Assembly: GCA_036898135.1 (NCBI GenBank)
Contig: CM072512.1
Span: 8,339,484-8,403,483 of the forward strand
Reading direction: 5' to 3'
From: Oncomelania hupensis
Taxonomy: Eukaryota; Mollusca; Gastropoda; Littorinimorpha; Pomatiopsidae
DNA length: 64,000 nt
In this document: one piece after another, positions 1 to 10,613 of the stretch
Layout of the letters: the number at the start of each line of letters is the position of its first letter
How positions within the stretch are numbered: position 1 is the first letter of the stretch
The notes under the pieces: generated by a model
What the model was told of the DNA's origin: nothing
What the model saw: only the letters and a program-made list of their open reading frames with translations
The model's database searches: none
Program-made: the position numbers and the translations under genes

Positions 1-560
1 GGTGTCATTTGAGAACCTTATTAAAAAGAAGACATCCTTACTACATAATTAGTTCATAGAGGACATTTAACAGCTCTGTTTGATCTCTAGCAAGAACACA
101 CACAGAGATTATTACCCCTAATTAAAAACATAACAGCCTCAGTAATAAAATCAAACTATAACAGATTTGGATATTTTTGCTTGATGCTGTTTAAGATGAC
201 TTTAGTGAGGACATCTGTATGTCTACAAATTTCTTTAACACTGTCATGGAACTTTACTCTCCCCTCTCCCCCTATGTTTCCCCTCCCTATGACAGGACGA
301 CTTGTGGGTAGAGGTCCGATATTGCGACATGCGATAATGCCACAAGTCTTTAGTCCGACAATCATTAATCCGACGCAAAGATAGTCGGACATTTTGTCGG
401 TCTGTGGACCTGCGTGTCGGATTACGAATCCAAAGCTATTTTCCATTGTGACAAGATCCCGACAGGGTTTTACAACATTACTGTGACCATTCAATAGTCC
501 GAAAAGCAAGCAGAAATGTATAGCATTTATTATATAATTTTCTTTTATATAATTTTCTTC
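1..560. repeat. Non-coding; degenerate TCGGAC-motif array at about 290-500
   Basis: No coding region is recognised. From about 290 to 500 the sequence carries scattered GTCCGAC/GTCGGAC motifs. The same motif vocabulary recurs at 59590-59830, so both are probably decayed members of one repeat family. The rest is AT-rich unique-looking sequence. Confidence 0.35.
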
Positions 561-569
561 GAGTGAGGT

Positions 570-598
570 GTACTCTCTCTCTCTCTCTCTCTCTCTCT

Positions 599-644
<46 letters not shown>
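570..644. repeat. (CT)n microsatellite
   Basis: Nearly pure CT dinucleotide tract with one short interruption near 599. The open frames through it on both strands are low-complexity artefacts. Confidence 0.95.
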
Positions 645-646
<2 letters not shown>

Positions 647-986
647 GAAGCGCTGCACTATTGAAAAGGCTCAAAGGCCGGACTAACTTTCCTTGTCCAC
701 TGGCTAGAAACCAATGGCGCATGGCGATGTGGGATCAATCCCACCTCTGTGTGTTATATTTCTCTGAATATTATTTACTTCCGACTCGGGCAACGTCTTG
801 GGAGTTTTCTACGGCTACTTCGGTTTGATCCCCCAGCAAAAAAACCAAAACAACCAAACTACTACTAATAATTTATAACTTTATCTTATGTGCGACCCAT
901 GAGGAAGAAGAGATTAAAACCTCGAAAATTTTAATAATATAAAATGGGATTTGTGTTTTGTTTGTTAATAAATGCCCCTCTCTTTC
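645..986. other. No gene seen
   Basis: AT-rich sequence after the CT tract. It contains a weak GGATCAATCC box that could be the relic of a tRNA-like SINE promoter, but no A box or tail can be paired with it. Confidence 0.3.
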
Positions 987-1468
987 ACAACAATCGGCGT
1001 ACGTTTAGAATGCCTACTCTTTCCAACACTCTTTAACATCATTCTAGAGCGCATACAGTCAGATATACCCTTGCAGATCATGAAGGCACAGTCAGCATAG
1101 GGGTTACAGCAATCTCCAGCCTCGTTTTGTGGATGACATTAATGGATTTGCTGGAGAGGAACAAAAACTACTTGAACAGCTGGTACAGAGGCTTGACCTC
1201 AACTCTAGAACCTTTGGAATGGAAATTAGCGCAGAGAGGACCAAACATATTGGCCATCAACACGTACATCAAACTACAGAGCCAATCCCTTAACACGGTG
1301 CACATTCTCAAATATTTAGGAGCAAATGTATCAGACAATGGGTCCCTACAGGGAGTCCTCTCCAGGATTGCACAAATACCTGCTGCCCTGACAAAGGTCG
1401 AAGGCCGTTTGGAAAGACGATACCACCAGCCTACACTCCAAGATAAGGTTGCTGCACTTCATCCTTAC
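987..1468 (+). mobile_element. RTE-like LINE fragment (copy A), RT region
   Basis: A decayed piece of the RTE-like family that recurs through this window. It matches the part of the RT domain from the GVRQGC motif through the FADD region to the conserved tract around SDNGS and the following connection segment. Frames are broken several times; the longest remnant runs 1127-1507. It is truncated at both ends and lacks the endonuclease part and the terminal ATAGG repeat. It is more diverged than the copies at 6.0 and 38.3 kb, so it is probably older. Confidence 0.8.
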
Positions 1469-1496
1469 ATGAAAGCAGTTTTGTTACCTGCTCGTA

Positions 1497-1975
1497 TTAC
1501 TTTGTAATATATTTAATATTGGTATGCATTTTTCTGCGTATAGATTGATATGCAGGCCAAACATACATAAAGTGATATTCATCTTCTAATCCGTGACCAC
1601 AAAGAGGGCAACCAGTATTGACAGACTGATCTCCCCTCATGAACCACAACTTACAGCATCTGATGCCAGTTGCTCTGTTTCTGAATCTCAGTAGAGAAAC
1701 TCGGTGCCATTTGTTTGTAATAAAATGTGTGTACCTTTCAGCTTCACCAAAACCTCTTAAAAGAATAAAACCAAATGTACTTGTCTGCACTTGACATGTG
1801 TGCGTGCCAGTTCTGTCTGAAACAGGCAGTTAATCTGTCAGAAAATTCTGAAATAAAATATATTTCATGGCCAACATGTTGAGAAATCCAGACAATACCA
1901 AACCCATGTTCACATAAAATTTGTTTGATTTTAGAAACCCAGTTCAAATGAATCTTTTTCTTGTTGTGCAAGCTG
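1497..1975 (-). mobile_element. Non-LTR retrotransposon ORF2 C-terminus, decayed
   Basis: Two minus-strand frames joined by a frameshift near 1745 encode the C-terminal part of a LINE ORF2. The downstream frame holds a CPLCGHG...EYHF...YQSIR segment, the C-x2-C-x(n)-H zinc-like motif that closes many LINE ORF2 proteins. The final Cys appears replaced (VWPAYQ). The upstream frame reads through EHGFGIVW, typical of the region just before it. No RT core is left, and the 5' side runs into a GA microsatellite. It is not the RTE family. The clade is not determined. Confidence 0.6.
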
Positions 1976-1984
1976 TGAGAAAGA

Positions 1985-2116
1985 ACAAGAAAATAAAGAG
2001 AAAAAGAGAGAGGGAGAGAGAGAGGGGGGGGTAGGGGGGTAAGAGAAAGAGAACGATAGAAAGAAAGAGAGATAGAAAGGGAAAGAGAAAGAGAGATAGA
2101 AAGAGAGAGAGAGAAT
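1985..2116. repeat. Purine-rich (GA)n microsatellite
   Basis: AGAG/GAAA-rich tract with a G-run near 2023-2040. Open frames on the opposite strand here are low-complexity Ser/Leu artefacts. Confidence 0.9.
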
Positions 2117-3068
2117 ATGAAAATACAGCAACTCACACACAATGTCATTTAATTTAATTATTTATTTGGTTATTTCTTTCTTTTTTTCATTACCTATGGA
2201 TTTTACGTATTTATTTACGAATTAGGATTTTTTTAAACATTAATAAACATGTTTTTTTAAACATTTTAATGTAGTTTTTTTTGTTCTAAAGTTGTTGAGA
2301 GTCTTCTGATTACAAACTAATAACAATAATTAGGTATCATAGCTTCCACTTGATCGTTGTTTTGCTCTAGTTTTCTGTCTGGTTAAATGTGTTTTGGATA
2401 AAAAATAAAGCGTGATAGGGTCACAACGGGTATTTTAAATGTCACGTGATAGATCTCAACCTTTCATAAGTTTTGGGCAGACCAGCTATAGTGTTCACTT
2501 CAACATTAGTCATTAACAATACTAAATATTTCTCGGATAGTAGAGAACAGCGAAGGTGGTGGTCTATTATTTTTGGAATATGAAGAAGTGGATGGGTTGT
2601 GTCAACTACTCCACTTGTAACATAGATGCTAGCCTATTTTTAGGCTGATTTTAATGGCATAACCTGGCTGCTTGTTTGTGTTTGTGTTGTGCTATTCCCA
2701 ATTTAAGGTTAACAGGTTAGGTAAAAGGGTCAAAGTATCTAAGTTTCTTTCCCCTCATCCCCACCCTCCCCACCCGCCCCTATCGTTCTCCTTCCTCTCC
2801 CTTCTGCATTTCTTTTGATTTACTACTCAGTGACTCCACTTGTTTATTTATAAACATATGTATTTATAGCTCTGTTTACTCATTTTAAAAGTGTATTTTA
2901 AACCATCAAGAAAGAATACAGGCACTGACGTCATTGGAAACGCGATGGCGTCGCGTTAGAGATGAGGTCCTCAGGCGTTCAGCTCAATTACTTGGGATAG
3001 CGACCATCCGGATAGGTACACTTTTTATCCAAGTTTATTTTATGGAAGTGGTCTACCGCACACCCTGC
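2117..3068. other. No gene seen
   Basis: AT-rich non-coding sequence with a C-rich stretch near 2750-2800. No coding frame, RNA gene or recognisable repeat was found. Confidence 0.4.
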
Positions 3069-3073
3069 ACAAT

Positions 3074-3179
3074 GTCATGATGATGACGATGACGATGATG
3101 ATGATGATAGTTTTGATTACAGGCCTGATGATGATGATGACGGTGATGATGATGGTGGTGGTTATGATGATAATGGTGG

Positions 3180-3235
<56 letters not shown>

Positions 3236-3360
3236 GTCATCGTCATCACATCGTCACCATCGTCATCATTATCATCAGTTCAAAAACACACATAAAGCCT
3301 GTAGTCGAAACGAATCTACAGAGAAAAAAGTGTTAATAATAATAATACTACTACTACTAC

Positions 3361-3437
<77 letters not shown>

Positions 3438-3561
3438 TCACCATCATCATCATCATCATCGTTATCATCATCACATCGTCACATCGTCATCATTATCATC
3501 AGTTCAAAAACACACATAAAGCCTGTAGTCGAAACGAATCTACAGAGAAAAAAGTGTTACT

Positions 3562-3630
<69 letters not shown>

Positions 3631-3660
3631 GTCGTCGTCGTCGTCGTCGTCATCGTGATC
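3074..3660. repeat. Compound ATG/ATC/AAT triplet microsatellite with a 224-bp duplicated unit
   Basis: Blocks of (ATG)n, (ATC)n, (AAT)n, (ATC)n and (GTC)n. A non-repetitive spacer of about 70 bp, starting AGTTCAAAAACACACA, occurs at about 3277 and again at 3501, apparently identical, with its flanking triplet tracts. This shows a local tandem duplication with a 224-bp offset. The poly-Ile, poly-Met, poly-His and poly-Asp frames are artefacts. Confidence 0.95.
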
Positions 3661-3786
3661 ATAATCAATAACGGTATTGGAGGCAGTCAGTCTAAAATTT
3701 AAAAAAAAAAACAAATTCTATTTTTCTTTTCGTCTTCTAATAAGCGGATCTCCCTGCCTTTATACGGCATGTATGGGTGCTAGATG

Positions 3787-3892
3787 TGTGATTGGTGTGT
3801 AAGTGAGTGAAAAATGTGAGCGTGTACGCTGGTACAGATCGCCGCGCTTTGAGCCTGACTGGTAATTTTGGGAGAAGCGCATAAATAGCATC

Positions 3893-3935
<43 letters not shown>

Positions 3936-3945
3936 GTTATTGTTA

Positions 3946-4014
<69 letters not shown>
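3787..4014 (+). repeat. SINE/LINE 3' tail with (ATT)n, copy 1
   Basis: The segment 3820-3893 (GTGAGCGTGTACGCTGG, then ACAGATCGCCGC and TTTGAG, ending AGCGCATAAATAGCATCC) precedes a long (ATT)n/(GTT)n tract. The same module recurs at about 38111-38190. A GCGC-TATA-like end followed by (ATT)n is typical of invertebrate SINE and CR1/L2-like LINE 3' tails. The 5' part is not recognisable. Confidence 0.6.
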
Positions 4015-4795
4015 TATTACCGATGAAATTCACTATATCGTACTGTTGTTGTTGTTGGTCCACTCTACGCCAAGTGCGTTCATTCAGGTGTTAATTTATT
4101 AACGAAAGTTGTAAATGGTTATTACTTCTAATAGGAAAAAGAGATTGTATGAATAAGAGATTGCATGAATAAGAGATTGTATGCATGGCTGGAAGACATA
4201 TGTGGACTTGTTTACATTGTCCGCTGGACCTAATGCAATAACCATGTAACATAATGTACTTGTTTACACGGCGTTATTTGGACTACTTTGTTTTGACAGC
4301 CATCGTTGTTTTGGCAATAAACCAATGATGCGTTAGTGTTAGAGCTGTTTTAAGGTTAGGATTAGGGTTAGCGTTAGAACATTTAAAAGTACTTTTTGTT
4401 AAAATGGACGAAATATGACCCATTGTCAACACAGCGTATGTCGATGATACGTTTGAGACGCGCACGATAAATCCGATCGTTTTGTTTTGCCAAGCATGCA
4501 ATAACAGAGTGTATTTACCTTTGATTTGATTTTGCATTGTTGTTAGAAGAAGCTTAGTATAATGTTGATAATTTTCGTTGGTCGATATTATTGGAGAATT
4601 TTCTAGAATTACTTGTTTACTATCGATCGAAGCATTTAGATAAATCTCGTGGTAGCTACGAGATTCGTCTAACCTAAATAAAGTTTTATGATGTAAGACA
4701 GCATAGTTCCGGTGACGAATTTTATTCTGATTGGCTGTAATTGCGTTACGCTGGAATGTTCAAACGTTCTCTAGAGTATAGGCTTACAGAGACTA
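4015..4795. other. No gene seen
   Basis: AT-rich non-coding sequence. A short reiteration of AAGAGATTG(C/T)ATGAAT lies near 4139-4180. Nothing else recognised. Confidence 0.4.
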
Positions 4796-4909
4796 TATCG
4801 AGGTCTCCCGATTGACGTCATCATTTCATGCCTTTGTAGGGCAAAACATCGCTTCTGCCCTACATCCGTGTGCGACCTATTTGATAGAATTTTACTTTTT
4901 AAATTTAGA

Positions 4910-5051
4910 ATGGTAAACTGTTGTTGTGTTAAAGATTGTACCAGCAGAAGCTCGTCGAAAGATGGAACATCTTTTCATAGAATTCCAAAGAAAAATGAGA
5001 GAACTTAGTGAAAAGCGCCGTGCTTGTTGGTTGACTGCGATCTTCACAAAG
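4910..5051 (+). pseudogene. THAP-domain first exon, frameshifted
   Basis: Starts MVNCCCVKDCTSR, followed by FHRIPK, the first half of a THAP C2CH zinc finger (Cys pair, then the FHRIP signature). After residue 32 (NERT) the frame hits TAG; shifting by one base continues as SEKRRACWLTAIFTK, the expected WLxAI segment. It then meets a good splice donor (AAG|GTGAGT, GT at 5052-5053). The second Cys-x2-His pair and the AVPF motif would be in a later exon, not found. THAP domains bind DNA and occur in P-element, Kolobok and some other transposases. The one-base insertion makes this copy non-coding unless it is a sequencing error. Confidence 0.6.
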
Positions 5052-5646
5052 GTGAGTTTGTGATTATTGTTTTAAATTGTATTTTCCTGTCTGTCCTTGA
5101 TTATGCAAGCACATTTGTAGGCTACTATTTTTCGTAACAGTTGTCCTTTCACTCGGTTCCATGATCAAGAAGATGCATGATATTCAAGATCATCATCAAC
5201 TGTCATCATGTTAGGCCTACTGTCACTAAGTAGGCTAGCCTTTAGGCTACATTTTAGAACACCTTTAAATTCAACATTCATTGATTCATTAAGATGATTA
5301 GTTACCAATATTTTAATTATTTTCTTTTGCTTTGGGGTATATTATTTTATATCATTTGAAGAGCTGCAAGATTTTTTGTTAGCGAACGAAAAACGATGCT
5401 TAACGTCCTATTGCATGAGCGTTAAGGACGATCACCACGTCGCCACCCTGACAACAATGACCATCATCATCATATCAAAAATGAGATCCAACGGATCTTC
5501 AGTTCATGAACAAGGAAAGAGGCATATGAGCGAGCCGCAGCGAAAACCAACTTCCGCCTCTGTTGTATAGAATTAATTTTATTGTGTGACTGGTTGCTTC
5601 GTGTGATCAGTCCTGAGGTTAAACCGCATGGAACAAATTGTATGAT

Positions 5647-5927
5647 TTAATCGGTAGGTCTGATAGGGTTGTGAGCTGCCAGCTGTTTTGTTGCTTTAAA
5701 TGCCTTCATCGTGTAAAAACTCGTTCTGTGCACGAGGTAATCAACAATGTCTTCAGTCGGAAGTTTTTTTGCATCTGTAGTCCACGATGTTGGTTCGACT
5801 TGGTAAGGATCAGTACCTTTACTGCTGCTACCTTACCTATGTACCTATTTCTTTCCGTTTCACCCAGGGTATCAACATAATTTTGAGAAACATTTGCAGA
5901 AACGAGTGCAGATTGCTTAGTCGCCAT
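5647..5927 (-). pseudogene. N-terminus resembling SWIM-zinc-finger/YqaJ-type proteins, frameshifted
   Basis: The frame from ATG at 5927 reads MATKQSALVSANVSQNYVDTLG and continues to RYIGKVAAV. A one-base loss near 5825 shifts the frame, after which it reads GTDPYQVEPTSW, then a segment with DIVDYLVHRTSFYT and FKATKQL, to a stop at 5647. From memory this matches the N-terminal region (RY..K...GTDPY..., DI..YL...S.YT...K..KSL.AYN) of uncharacterised proteins of molluscs and cnidarians that carry a SWIM zinc finger and YqaJ-like nuclease. Neither of those domains is present here. The start codon lies 3 bp inside the subterminal TTGTAGGGCAAAAC motif. Confidence 0.45.
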
Positions 5928-6278
5928 TATTTGTTTTGCCCTACAAGGGAGGTACGTATGTAGTCACGTGGTACACACGAATACGCAAACGGGAGACCTC
6001 GATAGGTAACGCACTGTTTCAAAAAAGTGAGTTGAAAAATGCCCTGTGGGTCCGGGCATTAAATAGAATAAACCCAACGTTTTCCCGGCGTGACGTAAGA
6101 GGCGACTAACAGGGGTGATGTTAGCACGGCATCACTGGGCGAAAGTCTTCTACACAGAAGTCACCGGCCAGGGCGGAGGAACCTCACGTTACTACAGGTT
6201 CAACGACCACGTGCTCAGGGCCAAAGCGAGCCACTCTGTATTCGTGGATTTCGGCTGTAGCCAACAGCCTGGAGAGGA

Positions 6279-6920
6279 TTGGGCACCGCCAGGTCTTTTT
6301 TGCCCAAGACACACTACATGATGACACTATCCACTAATTGCATACCGGATCGGTCGTCGCCCGGCACAAGGACCGCGCCTTCCGTTGGCCACCAGGACGG
6401 AGGTTTTAAGTATGCTACTGATGGACAATTTAGCAAGATCCGCACGAGAAACAACATCGTCATAGGAACCTGGAATGTCAGGACCCTAACTGCGGAAGGA
6501 AAATTAGAAGAACTGGCCCACGAGTTGGACCACTATCGATGGAACGTTCTAAGCATCAGCGAACTGCGTTGGAAAGGCCTAGGTGAAACAAAGACCGACA
6601 AAGGCCACAAGCTCTATGTCAGCGGTGGAGATGACAGGCACGAACACGGCGTTGGATTCTTGGTCCACAAGAACATTCTAGCCACTGTCATGGGTTGCCT
6701 CCCAGTCTCCAGTAGACTCATTACCATCCGCCTGAGAGCAGCCCCTTTCAACATCACCATCATCCTGGCCTATGCCCCAACATCAGACTATGACGACAGC
6801 GAAGTGGAGGATTTTTATGAAAATCTACAGGCGGTCCTTGACCAAGTGCCGAAGAAGGACATAGTCATAGTGCAAGGCAACTGGAATGCCAAGGTTGGCC
6901 AAGATGCGCACCACAACTAG
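6279..6920 (+). pseudogene. RTE endonuclease, truncated by a stop (copy B)
   Basis: An open frame of 213 codons covers most of the apurinic-like endonuclease. It contains TWNVRTL (strand 1), ISELRWKG with the catalytic Glu, VGFLVHKN, AYAPTSDY and VQGNWNAKVG. The last should be GDWN, so the active-site Asp is changed to Asn. The frame then stops where the better-kept copy at 38.3 kb continues with NWGDTCGP. The SDH motif (SDHDLVMM) is downstream, out of this open frame. Confidence 0.8.
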
Positions 6921-8650
6921 GGAGACACATGTGGACCCCTCTGCAACAACGAGACGAATGACAGGGGTCTGAGACTCTTGGAGTTTGCCAGATACAACAA
7001 TCTGGTACTGGCAAACACGCTTGGTCTCCACAAAAACTCCAGACGATGGACATGGCACAGTCCCGGCGGGGAGCATCACAACCAAATAGACTACATCATG
7101 GTCAAGTAACGCTTCAGATCAAGCATCAACATTGGCAGGACACGCACTTTTCCAGGAGCAGACATCGGAAGTGACCACGATCTCGTGATGATGTCTTTCC
7201 GGCTTCACTTGAAGAGAGTAAATACAGCAAAGTGCACTAGACTGAAGTTCGACCTGGACAAACTGCAAGACCCGGAGGTGGCAGAACTATTTCAGGCCAC
7301 AATTGGAGGGAAATTTGCACCACTGCTCATTTTGGGGGCTGGTAAAGTAGATGTCAACACCATGCCCACCACCTTCAATTCAGCTGTGACAGACGCCGCC
7401 ACAGAGATCCTTGGCAAGCACCGACCAAAGAAGAAGTCGTGGATCACACCTGAACTTGTGGATATTTGTGTGATAAACGAAGAGAGATCAAAAAGAAAAA
7501 GAACACCTCACAGGGAGCTGATGTCTACCGAAAAATCAACAATGACATCCGAAAAGGCATGCGCACAGCAAAGGAGAACTGGATAGAAGATCAATGCCAG
7601 GAAATAGAGAACAGTCTGAACAAGAATAACAGCAAGAAGACCTACCAGACAGTGAAGCGGCTGACAAGTGTCAAACAGCCCAAAGTCTCCACGATCCAAA
7701 GCAAGTCTGGCATATGCCTTACAGAAGAATAAGCAGTCTTGTACAGATGGACAGAGTACTGCTCTGACCTTTACAACCATACACCAAATGGAGACCCATC
7801 AGTTCTAGCATGTCCCGAGAACAGAGAAGAAGAAGAAATCCTCCCAGTTCTCCGGGAAGAAGTTGAGGCAGCAATGCAATCGCTAAAGAAAGGGAAGTCA
7901 GCGGAGTGGACAACATACCCGCGGAATTGCTACAAGCAGGAGGAGAAGCGATAATTGATGCCCTCACTAATATCTGTAAGAAGATCTGGAACAGTTGGGA
8001 GTGGCCTATACTATGGACCCAGTCGCTTGTCATCACTCTTCCCAAAAAAGGTAACCTCCAGGAGTGTGAAAATTACCGCATCATGAGCCTCATCAGCCAT
8101 CCCAGCAAGGTCCTCCTGAAAATAATACTCAACAGGTTGAAACCCCAAGCTGAACAAATCATAGCTGAAGAACAAGCAGGATTCAGGGCAGGGCGAAGAA
8201 CCACTGAACAGATTTTCAACTTAGAATAATCTGTGAGAAATACCTACAGCACCAACAACATCTATATCATGTGTTCATAGACTTCAAGAAGGCGTTTGAC
8301 CGAGTCTGGCAAGCAGCTCTATGGGCAACAATGAAAGTGTACAACATCAGCCCTAAAATTATTGAAGTCATCAAAAGCCTGTATGACAAGGCTACCAGTG
8401 CAGTCCTCCACAACAGCGCCATCGGGAACTGGTTCAGAACAACAATCAGTGTGCGTCAAGGATGCCTACTGTCTCCAACACTCTTCAACATCTTCCTAGA
8501 GCGCATCATGTCAGATGCTCTTGCAGATCATGAAGGCACAGTCAGCATAGGGTGTAGAGCAATCTCCAATCTTCGTTTTGCGGATAACATTGATGGATTG
8601 GCAGGAGAGGAACAAGAACAAGCTGGTACAGAGACTTGACATCTTCTCCA

Positions 8651-9940
8651 GAGCTTATGGAATTGAAATAAATGCAGAGAATGATGACCAACAACACCAA
8701 TGGCATCAACACGGACATCAAAGTCCAAGGCCAATCCCTCAACACAGTGTATAGCTTCAAATAATTAGGATCCATTGTATCAGACAATGGGTCCCGACAG
8801 GAAGCCCTCTCCAGGATCGCACAAACAACTGCTGCCCTGACAAGGTTGAAGCCCATTTGGAAAGACAGGACCATCAGTCTACATTCCAAAGTAAGACTGC
8901 TGCGCTCCCTTGTCATCTCCATCTTCCTATATGCTTGCGAAGCATAGACCCTCACAGCCAGATCTCCAACGAAGAATACAAAGCATGGAGATGAGGTGCT
9001 ACAGAAGACTTCTGGGTATTTCCTATACACAACACATCACCAACGACGAAGTCCGACAGACCATCACACAAGCCATTGGACAACACGATGACCTGCTCAC
9101 AGTGGTGAAGAAACGGAAACTCCGATGGTATGGCCATGTCATCAGATCATCAGGCCTTGCAAAGACTACTCTGCAAGGCACAGTACAAGGAGGTAGAAGA
9201 AGATGGAGACCGAAAAAGAGGTGGGAGGACAACATTCGAGAATGGACTGGTTTGACACTGAGCGAAGCCATCAGGGCTGCTGAGGACAGGGAGTTTATGG
9301 AATTGAAATAAGTGCAGAGAAGAACAAAATGATGACCAACAACACCAATGGCATCAACACGGACATCAAAGTCCAAGGCCAATCCCTCAACACAGTGTAT
9401 AGCTTCAAATAATTAGGATCCATTGTATCAGACAATGGGTCCCGACAGGAAGCCCTCTCCAGGATCGCACAAACAACTGCTGCCCTGACAAGGTTGAAGC
9501 CCATTTGGAAAGACAGGACCATCAGTCTACATTCCAAAGTAAGACTGCTGCGCTCCCTTGTCATCTCCATCTTCCTATATGCTTGCGAAGCATGGACCCT
9601 CACAGCAGATCTCCAACGAAGAATACAAAGCATGGAGATGAGGTGCTACAGAAGACTTCTGGGTATTTCCTATACACAACACATCACCAACGACGAAGTC
9701 CGACAGACCATCACACAAGCCATTGGACAACACGATGACCTGCTCACAGTGGTGAAGAAACGGAAACTCCGATGGTATGGCCATGTCATCAGATCATCAG
9801 GTCTTGCAAAAACTATTCTGCAAGGCACAGTGCAAGGAGGTAGAAGAAGATAGAGACCGAAAAAGAGGTGGGAGGACAACATTCGAGAATGGACTGGTTT
9901 GACACTGAGCGAAGCCATCAGGGCTGCTGAGGACAGGGAG
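8651..9940 (+). repeat. Tandem duplication inside RTE copy B (643 + 647 bp)
   Basis: 8651-9293 and 9294-9940 are tandem copies of the RT C-terminal region. Both share private changes not seen in other family members, such as TTATGGAATTGAAATAA and the in-frame TAA in CTTCAAATAATTAGGATCC. They differ by an 8-bp deletion in unit 1 and a few substitutions. The duplication therefore arose in this copy after insertion. A GAG trinucleotide is shared at the junction. Confidence 0.9.
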
Positions 9941-10024
9941 GGATGGAGTATGCTGGTTAAACGATCAACTGTGGTGCCCCAACGACCTCCGGGTTACGGG
10001 ACAGGATAGGATAAGATAGGATAG

Positions 10025-10240
10025 GAGTTGAAAAAGTGATTGATAGAGATTTGTTATGATTGTATGCAGTTGTTGATGTATGCTGAATAAAGTTTTAAAA
10101 CCTCACACGACGACTGTCTCCTCCTTGTTGCTGAGTGAACAGGTTGCGTGGATAAACTAATCTGAGTTACACTTATGAGGATTCAAGCATCGGGGCTGAA
10201 TCAACTATGGATAAAAACAACAACAACATTGCAACAGTGG
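10025..10240 (+). mobile_element. Decayed LTR fragment of the gypsy family at 47-52 kb
   Basis: Contains GTATGCAGTTGTTGATGTATGCTGAATAAA and, after a diverged stretch, GGATAAACTAATCTGAGTTACAC and TTCAAGCATCGGGGCTGAATCA in parts. These correspond in order to the reverse complement of the 634-bp LTRs at 47178 and 52094. It is strongly diverged, has no internal element sequence on either side, and is interrupted at its left by RTE copy B. Confidence 0.75.
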
Positions 10241-10611
10241 AGTTTCATGAAAGTCATAATAACGCCGTGTAAACAAGTTTCTGTGTGTATGTGTGTGTGT
10301 GTGCGCGCGCGCACTTGCGAATGTTTTCATGGAGTTATGGCGTGCTAAACTTGCCTTTTTATGAACAAAATTGGGCTTTTAGCTAGCTCCCCACTTTTTT
10401 TTTTTTTTACAGCGCCCAACGTTTTTCTAAGGACATGAGAGTGTTGGGTTTTTTAATACATGGGAGTGCTCTTGTAGTGCATGGGGCTATTTTAGGGACA
10501 TGGGAAATTCTAATTTCAAGTAAAAGGATTAGGGTTAGGCGATGAAATAGGTCTATGTCAACATTTTTTACGAAAAGAGCCATATTTTGATCTAATTCAT
10601 ACTTCTTTTTC
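10241..10611. other. No gene seen; short GT/GC tract
   Basis: AT-rich non-coding DNA with a (GT)n(GC)n run at about 10282-10312 and a T-run near 10397. Nothing recognised. Confidence 0.4.
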
Positions 10612-10613
10612 AA

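Larger units (their letters stand above)
4796..6004. mobile_element. TIR-bounded DNA element carrying THAP and SWIM/YqaJ-like gene starts
   Basis: The ends form inverted repeats of about 19 bp: TATCGAGGTCTCCCGATTG at the left and, read inward from the right, TATCGAGGTCTCCCGTTTG (one mismatch). If the outer TA is the target duplication, the TIR starts TCGAGGTC. A second inverted motif, TTGTAGGGCAAAAC, lies inside each end (about 4834-4847 and 5932-5945). Two gene starts point inward: a THAP-domain exon from 4910 (+) and a SWIM/YqaJ-type N-terminus from 5927 (-). The 600 bp between holds no further domain, so this is probably an internally deleted, non-autonomous derivative. Superfamily unknown. 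The RTE copy at 6040 inserted 35 bp to its right. Confidence 0.6.
6040..10024 (+). mobile_element. RTE-like LINE, full-length copy B with TSD
   Basis: Begins TGCCCTGTGGGTCCGGGC, the same 5' end as at 53715, and ends in GGACAGGATAGGATAAGATA plus further ATAGG units. An 11-bp direct repeat GAGTTGAAAAA flanks it (6029-6039 and 10025-10035), consistent with a TSD. The order is a 5' leader of about 250 bp, apurinic-type endonuclease, then reverse transcriptase with GVRQGC-type and FADD-type motifs (here SVRQGC, FADN), then an Arg/Lys-rich C-terminus. Multiple stops and frameshifts break the frame, including TAG at 6918-6920 and TAA at 7107-7109. Without its internal duplication it would be about 3.34 kb, usual for RTE elements. 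It inserted beside a decayed gypsy LTR. Confidence 0.9.

Noticed and set aside
3040..4063. Several 70-113-codon frames of poly-Ile, poly-Met, poly-His and poly-Asp
   Set aside because: They are translations of triplet microsatellites with no non-repeat coding sequence.
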